Under the pieces are notes generated by a model, which was given only the letters and a program-made list of their open reading frames with translations, ran no database searches and had not been told where the DNA came from. Made by a program: the position numbers and the translations under genes. A DNA stretch of 64,000 nt, from NCBI RefSeq assembly GCF_018139145.2, contig NC_059471.1, positions 99,202,914-99,266,913 on the forward strand, given 5' to 3'. This document shows positions 11,531 to 29,300 of the stretch, one piece after another (position 1 is the stretch's first letter; every line of letters begins with the position of its first letter). Source of the DNA: Gymnogyps californianus. Lineage: Eukaryota; Chordata; Aves; Accipitriformes; Cathartidae.

Positions 11531-12112
11531 TGTTGTGGTTTAACCCCTGCCGGCAACTAAGCACCACACAGCCACTCGCTCACTCCCCCCTGGTGGGATG
11601 GGGGAGAGAATTGGAAGAGTAAAAGTGAGAAAACTCGTGGGTTGAGATAAAGACAGTTTAATAGGTTGCACACGCAAGCAAAGCAACACAAGGAATTCAT
11701 TCACTACTTCCCATCAGCAGGCAGGTGTTCAGCCATCTCCAGGAAAGTAGAACTCCATCACGTGTAACGGGTACTTGGGAAGACAAGCGCCATCACTCTG
11801 AACGCCCTCCCTCTCCTTCTTCCCCAGTTTTATATGCTGAGCATGACATCATATGGTATGGAATATCCCTTTGGTCAGTTGGGGTCAGCTGTCCCGGCTG
11901 TGTCCCCTCCCAGCTTCTTGTGCACCCCCAGCCTTCTCACTCGCTGGTGGGGTGGTGTGAGAAGCAGAAAAGGTCTTGACTCTGTGTAAGCACTGCTCAG
12001 CAGTAACAAAAACATCCCTGAATTATCAACGCTGTTTTCAGCACAAATCCAAAACATAGCCCCATAGTAGCTACTGTGATGAAAATTAACTACCCCAGCC
12101 AAAACCAGCACA
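11531..12112 (-). mobile_element. 5' LTR of the non-autonomous provirus
   Basis: 582 bp on the minus strand, beginning TGTGCTGGTTTTGGCTGG and ending TTAAACCACAACA. The TATA box is at 11828-11834 (minus strand TATAAAA), a short way downstream of the conserved GATATTCCATACCATATGATGTCATG block. Both outer and inner ends agree with the solo LTR at 2147-2737. Confidence 0.87.
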
Positions 12113-15100
12113 ATTAGGAATCAAGTTTGGTTTTCAGCAGCAAGCAGAGCTAATACTCCATAGATGGTCAGACCATTCCCAAACCATCCCCAGAAGGTCT
12201 CTGTGACAAGGGGCAGAATTAGAATTTTGACTGGAGAAACTAGATCAATGTCCATTAAAATAAATGTCTTCAGAGCTTTTTATTAGGATCTTATTCTCCC
12301 TAGTTGAATCCTCTTTCCTGTCTTTCCTGAGATAGTAGCATTTAATGACATCCTAAATCTCCTTAGTTAAGAGAACGTAGACTTTAAGATTAGGCTTTAG
12401 CACTGGATTTCCCTGACTTTAAGCTGGACTTCTAAAGGTTGGTTGTAAAAGTCTAAGCAGCTCACCCTGAGGTCCTTTTATCATCAATAAGAAGCCATTC
12501 GTCATCTTTAAGGCAAGATGAATGGCCCTCTGGAAGGTCTTGTTTCCCCCCAAGGACTGCTATAGAAGAAGTCCTCATTTGACTAGCTAAAGGCTTGGAT
12601 GACTAATTTTTAGCCACCTGAAGTTAGGTTGAGATGAATGTCACTGACTGGTTCTATGAACGTGCTCTACCTCCATGCACAGGTGAATGCTTTTGTGTAT
12701 ACATACAATGCAGTAACACCTGTTAGTATTAATATGCAGAATATATATATATTTATATTGTTTGTGTTAATGTACTTATATAGAGAATGCCTACATTAAT
12801 ATATAGAGAGTTGTATCTTGCTGATTTTAATATATTTGAGTTCTGTTCCCATCATCAGAGTATCAGATGCTATTGGTCTATCTGCATCTATCTAGACAAT
12901 AAAAATATAATTCACTCTGAAAGGCTAGACAAGACTAGTTCTACCAGAGCTCTCTTTCTTATACATCAGCAGATAGTATTTCATGGCTTTTTAGCTCAGA
13001 ACTGAGCTGTTATAGACCCAAGTCACCGTGCTTAAAAGTATACTTACTTGCATGAATGAGCAGTGAATGAAAACCATTAATGTCCCAGCATGCACTGCTC
13101 ACCAATACTCATTTTTGTTGTAGCCAGAGTTTCTTAGTGTGTTTCTGCTTCATTTAAACCCGTCAATACCTCAATTAGTGCTTGCTTCTCTTCCCCTGGG
13201 AGGGACATTTACACATGTCACTTCACAGCCTCCAAAATCTAAAAGACCCATGGGAACTGCTGGGTCATAAAATATATCCTGATTAAAGCTTGTGTTTTGC
13301 AGTGACTTTCTGCCCTTTTTTTTTTCCTTTAAACTTGTAAACTGTTCGAGTATTTTTAATGAAAGGGTACAAATGGAAAGTTTACAGCATAACAACTTGT
13401 AAGAAAATGAGCACTCTCCCATGTGATTCTAGAGTCTCTGTTTTTTACTGATTCGCATTTAGTAAGTCACAAAAAATTAGAGCGCTGTACTTTACTTTAC
13501 AATTACGATAGCAGTAACCCTCTCATTTAACATTAAAACTTGATGCCATCTTGATGGCAGACTGAATTCAATTTAAGATCAAAGCACTGGAGAAGTTATC
13601 TAAAATTATATATTGCTAGTCTTAACTATTTAACATTCCTGCTCTTTCCAGCCTGACTTTTATACAGGGTGATGAAAGATCATAATTGATTTGGAATAGA
13701 AAGTGGCCCAAGAAATTTATACTTAATGGAGGCATGTTTCTAATACTAATTTTTAGGCGTCCATGCTTTTCAACAATGGTGACGATGGTAACACTAACAT
13801 TGTCCATTAATTTCTTGTGGAGGAAGATGGTCTTTGTCTAAGTCTTCATAAATCACAATTATATACATGTTAATACAATTTTTTATAGATCTCTGATCAC
13901 TTATTTTTGTTTTGACAGTTAGCCAAGCTTTGATGAAACTGATTTTCCAGTGCCTCATGTGGGTTACCATAGTTTGTCACAAATTTCTACAGGCTTTTAC
14001 TATAACTGACTGCAGGGAACAAAGCTGTCAGCTTATCGTTTCCCATTTTCTTTCTCTTGGTTATTAGGAAGTGCAGTTAGACAAAATGGGAATTGAAGCT
14101 GCATGGCAAAGCAAAAGAAAGTCACATTCATTTCAGAACCATGTCAAAGGAAAGACCGAGAAATATAAGCAGCTGCTGGTCTCGTGTATCGTTTGAAGAC
14201 AGCAGTTTGCACTGTACAAACATAAAACTAATGCAAGAAAAGACCTCAGGAAGAGGAAAGAATTGCCTTTGTGATTTGAGAGAAAAGACCTTTTTTATTT
14301 TATTAATGTGTCTTTTGGTTAAAATTCATAGTTGTCATGCAAAATAAATCAACTTCTTTTCCTATAATGTGACCTGAAACCGCTTCTGAGTGAATAAGAT
14401 ATGAACCCTAAATGTTCACAGCCTTTACCCTGACATATTCAATCAGATCATGAGGCACTGGTGAAGCTGCCAAGTACTCAAGACATCATTGTCATTCTTA
14501 TTAAAGCTTAGCATGAAACAAGGCCTGTTCTAGCTTGGAAACACATGTTTGAATAATACTTATAATCAAAGTAACTTCATTTATATCCGTGGAATAGCTA
14601 GCTGAAATGGTATTTTAGGGTGTACAGAATCCTTATTCATTCCCACTCAGTGATTTATTTCTTTTTGGAATTTTTTTCAAAGATTACCTTGTGTGGATGT
14701 CCTAATACCCTAATAATGCAGTTTTTACATACCACTGAGTCTCTTGTTTTGATATGGGATTTGTAATGCAAACTTAGGTAGCTGGGACATGGACTGGTCA
14801 TGTCTGCGTTTAATTTCTCTCTATTATTTATATATCATAATTCTCATGGACGTCATCCTTCACTAAATAGAAACATAAAGATGCAGTTTCTGCTGTGCAC
14901 AGTCTCTTTTTCCACGGCAGTACTGTTTTTCATGCTGTTCTGTCAGAAATTATTTTGCTAATAGAACTGCTAATGAACCTCTTGCCTACTGTCCAGAAAT
15001 CCATTCATCTAACAGTTATTAGTGGAAGCATTCAAAAAGCCACTAGCTTTCGTTTTAGGGCAGGTTGTGGGTAGAAGGTAATCTGTTTTCTTTTGCTTTA

Positions 15101-18100
15101 TTTTAAAAATATTTTCAGGAATATATTTATCAATAAATTTTCTGTATTTATTTTGTATACACTGTAGACTCCTGAAACTAAAGCTGAGTAAATAATTCAG
15201 TCTGTCATATTAATTCATCAAATTTTTACTTCTCTCCTCAAATTTCTCAGGTTTACATGTTTGAAATTGTGTTTCCTAGTCTGGAACCTCAGTGGCAATT
15301 AATTTCAAAACATTTGCTTTTTTAACTTGAAATTCATGACATATTGATTAGTTATGTAATTCACCCAGTATTGTTTCTATTTGAGAGTTGCATTGCTTAC
15401 ACAACAAATTCTGTACTAATTCCAAGCAATATAGTAAAATATTGCATTCAAAATTCACTTTCATGAAATATTTAAATATTTTAAATTAACTTTTTAAACT
15501 ATTTATCCTAAAAGAACATGTCTCTGAGGAGGTTCACAACAGATGAACATGAGTAGGACACAAACATGAAGTTAATTTTCAAAATTAGTAAATATTGATA
15601 GAAAATAGTTATCATTAATTATATGTCCATTATTTTTGTGAAAATAACTTATATTCATGAAAACAGGATGCTTATTTTTGTGTTTACATATTTCTTTCAC
15701 CCTTTGAGACATGCAGTTTGTTTTCTAGTCTCGGGCATCTCTTGAGAATGAGGACTAAGAGCATTATTTTCACCTGCTGGAGAGGTCACAGTTTTACCAA
15801 GGAACTGTGTGCTTAAATTGAAGTATTTGAGCAGTCCTATTGATTTAAAATTCTCTGCTAGATTCAGGACACCATTTGAATTCTGGAGAGATGCTACTTA
15901 AGTAAGCAAAAATGTCACTTGTCAGAAAGGGAAAACTGAAGTTAAGAGATGAATTTGAGCAATGCACTCACTGACTCCTGGAAGTCTACTAAATTTGAAA
16001 ATAAATTAACAAATAGATATCAACTAATTATAGTGTGAGAGCTAGTCTCCCTTAAATGTAAGTAAGCCATGTATTTGCATGGGCTTTCTTTGCCTGAGCA
16101 AAAGTGGATTGAGGAAGAGAGAATTTGGGTTTGGGGTAGAAAAATCTCATTTGTCATGTACAGAAGATTATTCTCACTGTGGCTGACCAGCGTGAGAGGA
16201 CATGCTGAATTTGGCTTAAATGGTAAATTGGAATTTTAATTCAGTTTTTCAATATAGAGGCATTTCAACTTTAATGCAGCTTTCTCTTATCACAACTCCT
16301 ATCCTCATTCACGATTTTATTTTTACCCAAGGTTGTTTAAACTGCATCAAAGGGCCATAGTCCTCTGTTCTAGAAGCTGTACAAGAAAAACAGATGGCGT
16401 TCATCTTCCCCCATTACAGCACTAGTGTGCACATCTCTGCAACTGAGCAAGGCATTGCAGGTTCCTGAATGATTGGTGTAAAGAAGAGGCTTTTGAGGGC
16501 ACAGTTCATCTGGTTAGATGAACAGCACTCTAGACGTATCTTTATTTCCGTTGAAGAAGTCTAAGATGCCAAGTTTGGCATAGATGCTTGCAAGATTAAT
16601 CCCACTATGGTGACAGACATTTCCCCAAACTGGCCAGTTCGAGCATGCTCCAGTGAAGGAGGCAAGTTATGTGGGAGGACACTCTGCCAGGGCAGAGATC
16701 TTCAGACCAAGAGAAGTGGAGAGATGGTGAGACATGTTGATATGACAATGGAGTCACATCACTGACAGAGTCCAGGACACGTCTGTTACTGAGCACACTC
16801 TCAAATTCTCGCTGTGCCAGTTACCTCCAGATCATTATATCATTAGATTTGTTTATCTGCTGCATCTTTTCCATGCTCTTTCTCAAGAGCAACTTGAATC
16901 TGCATTAATGTTTGGCTATGATCAGCAACCTAACTTTCAATACAGCGCAAAACACATTGTACAGTGTCACATGGCATCTCCCTATCTATTGTAGTGTTGA
17001 CTGTGTTGTATTCCTGTCTTCTCGCCACAGCCAGGTTGCTAGAAAAATACCATTTGGAGACTACAGATAGCGATAGTTCTTAAACATACTGAGAACTTCA
17101 GTCAGTCTTAGAATCATTTATGGATGCTACAAGGATATTTAGTGTTTAATTACAAATTAGAAGATAGGGAGCCTTTTAATTTGCTTTCTTCTGACGTGGC
17201 TATTTCCATCTATGAGCTAAAAGAGAGAAGAAATAGTCATTCCCCCCGCCCCACTCCCTACATCATTTTAAAAAAGAATGTGAATTTCAGTTTTCTAGTA
17301 ATTTGCGAAGGTTTGTTATAAAAGGATTCAAAAGTTTCCGTTACTTTGCTCAGACTTCACCTAACTTACTATAGCCTCCTTCTTCTGGTTAATGAGACTA
17401 GTCTTTGTCAAGGTAATTAAATGTTTTCATTTTTATTTGCATTCAGTTCCTGAAAAGTTCTCCAGCAGTAGCAGAGAAAAGAAAGTCAGATTAAGTAATT
17501 TTTACTGAATCTCAGGAAAGGTCCAGGTTCAGTTTTCTTCAAGAGTGGGACAAAAGGTTCTTGTTTTGTCTGAGACAGTTCATGATTCTTAAGTGTAACC
17601 TTGACTACTGAATTTTGCACTTCAATTTTTAATGACAAAGTTGTTAATATTATAAAGCAATGAGATTACTCCTTACTGGGTTGCCACAAAGAAAGGGGAA
17701 AACAATGGGTTGACCTGGGAAAAGGAATAAACAGATCAGCTTTCCAAATGGAAGCCCAACTTTAAACAGAGAAATCTCCTAGATTAATGCTGCTGGCAGC
17801 AATATGCATACCTTGAAAATGGAAATCGACATAATATATAAACTGTAGCTTCTATTTTGTCCAGTTTTGACCAACAGACCTTTAACAATGCCCAGCAACA
17901 CATGGCATGCTTCAGAGAAAGATGTGGAGAACCCCAGAGGAGAGACAATTGGATTAATTTGTCCCATAGAGAAGCCTGATCCAAAATCCTGGAACGTTGG
18001 TTCTATGCATTCCTTGAACATGCACAGCCACATGCCCTTCCCTTCCAAAATTCTCTTATATAAATACATATCATTATGTGTGTGTATATATAATGTATAT

Positions 18101-21100
18101 TTGAAGAGATATAAAGGATACACACACTTAATATGGCATCTGAATCATCTTGATATATTTCTAAATGCCTTCACTTTTTTTTAAGACATCCTGAGAGAAT
18201 ATCTCATGCATATATAGTGCAGATTTAGTTTGCTTATTTACAGTTTTCTAGATTATTTTGTCAGTAAAGAGCCAGCATATTTATCTCAGTTATTTGCATC
18301 AGTAATTTGATTAAAGATAGTTGGAGGATGAAGAAATACATTGCCTAAAATATCCATGGGAATGTGGCTTTGTTACCAGAAATCTTTTGACACAGAGGAA
18401 GATAAAAAGAAGAGCTTATGGTTTAGGATCATTGGAGATAAATTGTGAAGAGTAAAAAATCAGCTTTGGAGGAAAGGGAAATATTTAGCTGTGAGGCATT
18501 GCTATGGCAATAAGGAATCCGTGTGGAAGATTATGTGAGAGGAAGGGAAGGATAAGCAGGGATAAAGCTGTATCTGAGGAATAAAGTCATCTTTCTTTAC
18601 ATGTTTTTATGCTGCTCTTATTAAGAAAGTTTGTTGGAAAAAAATTTGAGCTTCATAAGCTAGCCTCTGTTTTTTAAAAAGCAAGCAAGATAGTCATGGT
18701 GTTTGGTTTGGCACTGTCACCCATCAGGGGACTCTTGGTAGACAACTGTTTAGGAGACCTGAAAGTGAGGACGGAGTCTCTGAGACAGGCTCCTCAAGGT
18801 CCATGGGATTTAATCCAGATCCAAACATCCCGTTTTCTGTGGGTGCACACTGTGTGCTCCTACCCGTGAAGCAGGAAGAGGGTAGGCCTGCCAGTGCAAG
18901 GCTCGCCTGCTCCAAACACTGAGCCCTCCTGCCTGGGAGTACGGGCACCCCGGGAGCTCAGGTGCCTCATGGGGAGGCACACACCACCCCTCAGCTCCCG
19001 GGTGGGCTAAACGCGTGCTCCTTCCATCACCAGAGAAACTCGAAGTAGGAGACACTGATGGGAAGGAGGACTGCAGCTGTAGAGAAAATCACTTAGGTGA
19101 CGTGGGAGGTTGACGTGATTTACTTAGGGACGGGAAATGAGGTTGGAGGAGGAAAACATTGCTGTAGGGCTTAGGGAACATGTGAGAACCTGAGGAGGTT
19201 GCAGCAGAAGAAGAGAGGGAGAGGTGAAGGGGACTGGAGCATGTTGCATTGAGGGGAAAAGAGGGAGATGTGGTGAGGTGCAGCAAATGAAGAAGGAAGG
19301 GACATGTGAGGTGCTTGGGAGATTACGGAAGGAAGAAAGGTGGTGGCACAAGCTAACAATAGTAACGTGGACTCCTTAATAGCCTGCCGCTCATTTGAAT
19401 TGAGTCTCTTATTGATGAACAAAATGCATAAAAGGATATATTGGTCTATTTCATGTGTTGCAGATGAGGGCAGATGTGTTCAAGTGCACATAACTGCACA
19501 TACAGGGCCCCCACGCCTGCAGCTGCGTAGGCCTCGTGCACTAGCTTCTGTGTTTGGAAGCAACAAGCAGATGGCCACAAGAACTGACTTCCTGAAAGTA
19601 ACCTCCTTGTGGGTACTAGTACTTGGACAGACACCAGATAAATCTGAAGCTATTTTCATTCTCTGGAAGACAATCAGACTCGTCCTAATTTTCTATTCTG
19701 ATTATTCATCATTTCTTCTCTTTGAATGCTCCTCTTTGACAAAACTAATCGGTACTTAATATCCAAACAGTTAAACAAGACATACTTCATCACTAATGCA
19801 CATCAGTGCCTAAAGAGCCTCATGTCTCTCACAAGACCTTTCTAAGAGTTCTTCCTGTAATTAGATCCCATTTGTAACTCTAACCCACAGCTCCGCAGCC
19901 CTGTTAATTTTCAAATCGGTTTGTTTTGGTTCAGGAAGCCTTTGAACAGAAAGGGCTGCATCCTGACATATTGTCATATCCAAGCATCAACAGCTCTGGC
20001 ATGTGAAAAGGTCATGCCACCAAGCATTAACATTTCAGAATACCAATTATAGTAATTCATTTAAATAAGGATTTTTTTTGCTATCTGGTAGCAATAGATG
20101 CAATCTATGCAGGAGGAAAAACTAGGAAGGCCTCAAATCAGGTCCCGTGCCAATGTCATCTTCTTAAAATAGAGACCCAGAGAAGTTCAGATGGAATGAG
20201 TGAGTTGTTCTGATAAGAGTCAAGCATTCATGCATAAAAACAAGGAGAGTGGGGCTATTGCAGGAGGCAGCCCTGGATTGCAAGAGCTTAGAGAAGGGAC
20301 TCTTTACTGCCACCTCATATGCTTTGAAAGGAGTGGACAGATTCATTCAGAAGAGAGCAGTTCTGCGTGCTGTCCAGGGCTTTCCAGCTTCTCCCAAGCA
20401 GGGAAAGGGCCAGAACTGAAAGACAGACTCATGGGCTTTGATTCTTCTTACTCACAAGTGCCCAGATGCTATTCATTGGTGGATAAATCACATGGGAAGG
20501 AAAGGACAGGCTACTGAGGACACCAAAGAGACCATCCTGTTTCAAAAATGCCATGTTTTGAGGGGTTTGCAGTAAAACCCTCTGAGGATTTTTTCTTCCT
20601 ATTTCCAGAAAATTTTTATTCCAAAATGTGAAAATACTTGGGGTTTAAGCCTATTCTTGCTAGCAAGAAAGTACGTTTTTCAACATTAAAATTTTTTAAA
20701 GTCCTGAATGATTAATGAAGTTGACAGTTATGTCCAAACTGTTCTGCAAATACCTTCTGAATACAGTAAAATCTCAAATCTAGCTAGGTTTATTGTCGAT
20801 TTAATTATACTTTCAGTTCAGTACAGTTTAACTATGTAGTGAGCACATACATGAACTGTAAGCTCTTTGGTGCAAAGCCTTTCTTTTAATTTTGTACAGC
20901 TCCTGGTTTGATTGAGCCCTCATTTTGATAGGTCATTACTGTCAAACAAAATGGTAGAGCATATATCTGTCAGCAAATAAAACAGTAGCTCATCAGAAGG
21001 AATAAGAAATTTTTATCAGTTCTTTATTGGCCCCATATCTGAATGCTTACTACTTACAGTACCTTTATGTACTGTGAATATTTTAATTATGTTACAAGTT

Positions 21101-21307
21101 GTCCTGTAAGCAGCAAAACAAATGGACCCAGGCTTCCTTTGGATTTGCGTCTTCTTGTCTCTACAGCCCTACAGTCCAGTCCCAGCTCCTCTCTGCTAAG
21201 TTCCCTTTAAGGCCCATCTTCAATCTTAAGAAAATTCTCTTACGCAAGAATGAAAGTAAAATAATTTCTCACATTTTGGGCCATCTGGTCAAATATGGAC
21301 AAGCTGA

Positions 21308-26206
<4,899 letters not shown>

Positions 26207-26335
26207 AGCCCCCCGACCCTCCTGAAATAGAAATCCGAGAGGTGAGAGCACGCAGTATTGCCCTCAGATGGACCATGGGATTTGATGGAAACAGCCCAAT
26301 CACCGGCTACGATATCGAGTGCAAGAACAAGTCAG
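26207..26335 (+). CDS. DSCAM: DSCAM exon: first half of FnIII domain 1
   Basis: This 129-bp exon has phase 1 on both sides. It encodes the glutamate completed at the junction, then PPDPPEIEI and onward to [14 protein letters not shown] is the proline-rich A strand typical of a FnIII domain. The conserved B-strand tryptophan is in ALRWTMG, and ITGYDIECK forms the C strand. NKS at the end is a potential N-glycosylation sequon. The first FnIII domain follows directly on Ig9, as expected in DSCAM. Several positions in the [10 protein letters not shown] segment differ from the human sequence as recalled; most changes are conservative. Confidence 0.96.
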
Positions 26336-29300
26336 GTAGGAAATCTTCCTCTGAAGCAAGCCCCATTGCTAGTCATTCATCACTGAATTTGTATCGTAAA
26401 AGTTAATTCATAAATTGAAACTGCTTGATGGAAATTTTTACCATGGTTTATGTAATCTTCCACAATAAGATTTATCTTCATTTGTTGTCTTTTTTTTTGA
26501 GGTAAGGACGTTAAGTTTAGCAGTTGCTGCTTTTCCCTTTTACCAGAGAAACCTACACATAAAGGGAACAAATTTTGTTGTAAAACAAGCCATTCTAGGT
26601 GACAGCTGGTATGATGGTTTTGCTAGATGATTCTTGGTCCCTATTCTTATCTTTTCTCCATTTGTTTTTTTTTTCCTTTTTATTTCTATTTTTCCCTATA
26701 GAAAAAAACCTGCCTTTACAAATTATCTTCTCCTGTAGTGCTGATTTTTAGAAGTTATTTTCTATTGATATATGAGTACATGGCATCTTCCCTGGAAAAT
26801 TAGCAGTGAGAAAGGGTAGTTACGAGAATTTCTAGATGAAGAAAGCTGTGTGGTAGTTTGCTGAAGCACCACACAGAGTTTTCAGTAACATACTGGAAAT
26901 ACTCTGAAGGATAAGATCAGTGGCACACATTGGCAGGCCATGCGAGCAGATACCTTTCTGCTAGGTCACCATGCAGTCACATCAATGAACATCTAATAAC
27001 ATGAATGAGGTGAATAGTTAAAAAAAAAAGAAAATGGAACCCCCTAAGTCAGGAAAGTATTCCTGTTCCTGTACGTATTAAGCCCCAAAATATTCACTGT
27101 CTATTGAAATCTAAAAACATTCAACGTGTGTTGGAACTATGTTTGTGGTGGAAGATCACACTTAAAATTAGGCACGTTGTTAAGCGCTGTCCCTGAGTCA
27201 TGATTTGAGAGGGACTAGAAAGGAAATTGCAATGGAACAATGTCTTCATATTTCAAGCATGATTAAAAAGACACTGAGAAATTATATTGTACTATTTTAT
27301 GTTGGAGTTTGTTGCACTATTTGTAAGGGGACGTCATCCACTAATAGGAATGCTCTGTGTGCTTATCAGTGAAACATTCTGTTTATCAAAGCAACTATAG
27401 TACATTTATAGTCTTCTCCCTTTAGTTCTGAGATGTAAAAATGTACTTGTTCATAAAATTCTAAAATTTGCCACATTTTTTTTAAAATTATTCTACTACC
27501 CATCTTTACTATTCTTCATTTGTCTATATTGTGTATTTCCTTTGTGCTTTACTTACTTAGGCAAAAATGTTGTGATGCTTTCATTACTACATAAAATATT
27601 TTCAAGAGTGTTAAATCATCAGTCACCGTTTTTGCATTGGCTTTGTAAATGAAATTGATAATATACAGGTGAGCATGGTGCCTGAAAGATGACAAGTGAA
27701 AATTCCCCACTGAGTCTGTGATCAGGAATCACAGCTTTGGAGATGTAACTAGGCAAAGATGCCTTCAGGGGACATGTATACCTAAAAGTTTCTGGGCTTT
27801 GTTTTCTTTTTGATTCTTTTCCTTTCTTTCCAACCACCCACCTGCTCCAGAACAGTTTTTGAAAGTCATTCTTGCCTGATAGGCTCCTTTCTCCCCTAAA
27901 ACATCACTTGTATTTCTGAATCATGTAACTCAGCATAACCCCATCTACGAAGATTGAGCTGCTTTCCTTTGATTGAAGCAGTGGTGGAAAGGGACTTCAG
28001 AGCTCTAAAACGTCTTTGTTAAGATTTAGTTCAATGTTTTCAAGTGCTAATGCAGAATGCAGGTAAAGACTTGAGTGGTAATCACTGTGAACTTGCATTG
28101 CAAAATTATGTCTCTGTAAGACGGCATGATAAATCAATAGCGAGACAGCAAATGAAGCGCCATCAGATTGGATGAAAACATCAAGACACAACATAGTGAT
28201 AAAGGTTAAAAAATTGAAAGAAAGAAAAAATAGTGGGTGGCAGAATTGGTGTTGGAGAAAATATTTCTTTGTATATGAGGACAAATACTGGAGGTCATGT
28301 CCTAAAAAGAGCAGATTATCTTCATCTCACCGCAAACAACAGAAACGTCATTTTTTAGAATCTGAGGCTGAATGTCTGGAGAAACTAGGATCAGGTTTTT
28401 GAATTCTTGCGCATGATTTTTGTCATTAATTAAATCGTCAAGAAGATGAAACACCAGAGATGGTTACTGAAGAACTTGCACAGGCTAGTTGGGAGAAGTT
28501 AGAACAAAGAAGAGGGAATTAAGAAAACTTCTCACAGTTTCCAGATATTAAAGAGACAGAAGAAAACTTAGGTAAGACATTCACAATCCAGATGGAAAGC
28601 TCAAGGAACATCCTGCCACGGCCAAAGTAAAGCTGTAAACTGCACAGTTGTGTTTAGTGAGAATTTTCCACCTACATTGCTTACCCTGAGGATTCAGAAA
28701 TGGGTTTACAGCCGGTTGCATCATCTAGGCTTCTCAGGAAGGAAAGCTGCAGAACTGTTCAGTTTCAGAGAATGTGCAGGTGACCACATATCATGCATGG
28801 ACTTCACTATACGGTGCTGCCCTCATGTATCCTATCTACCCCTGCCGTGCCATCAGACAAAAAAGACACATTAGTTACCCTCTAGAAGGAGCATGGAGTT
28901 GCCTCTCACATGGGTAGGTGGCATCTGTAGGGTCCAATTGCCATGCAGGAGCAATACGAATAGTGGGAGCTCAGCATTTCAGGCTGTTTCAGTAGTTAGA
29001 TGCAATGCCTGTCTGTACAGAAATGTACCTGTGGCACTCAGACCTGGCCCTGCGTTGAAACACTGATGTGTAGCCATCAGACTTTTCCATCGGAGGTGTA
29101 CAGAAAGGTTTGAACGTAGGAACAGGTGTGTGGGTCCTTCTTTGTGCCTCTCTCCTCATGCCTTTTATTTTTTAAGTCATTAGGGAAAGCGGAGTGGCAA
29201 AGCGCCCATCAGTTCCGCTTAAGTCCTGATCTGAAGGGAGAGGACTGTGCTTTGCGGTTTCTTGTGCTCACGTGTGAACGGAGCATCCTTCAGGACGCAG

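Larger units (their letters stand above)
9346..12112 (-). mobile_element. Non-autonomous LTR retroelement (provirus without coding genes)
   Basis: The element spans 2,767 bp: two direct-repeat LTRs (9346-9938 and 11531-12112), a target duplication outside, and about 1.6 kb between. Read on the minus strand it runs from the 5' LTR (11531-12112) through a primer-binding-site-like sequence and a repeat-rich interior to a polypurine tract and the 3' LTR. No frame in the interior resembles gag, protease, polymerase or envelope; the open frames present are repeat translations. It must have been copied by enzymes supplied by another element. It lies antisense to DSCAM. The 5-bp target duplication is usual for ERVL-type elements, whereas the primer site looks lysine-type (ERVK-like), so I leave the class open. 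Confidence 0.85.
9341..12117. repeat. 5-bp target-site duplication flanking the provirus
   Basis: ATTAG lies directly outside both ends (9341-9345 and 12113-12117). It shows that both LTRs and the interior came in as one insertion and that the outer ends are intact. Confidence 0.8.
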
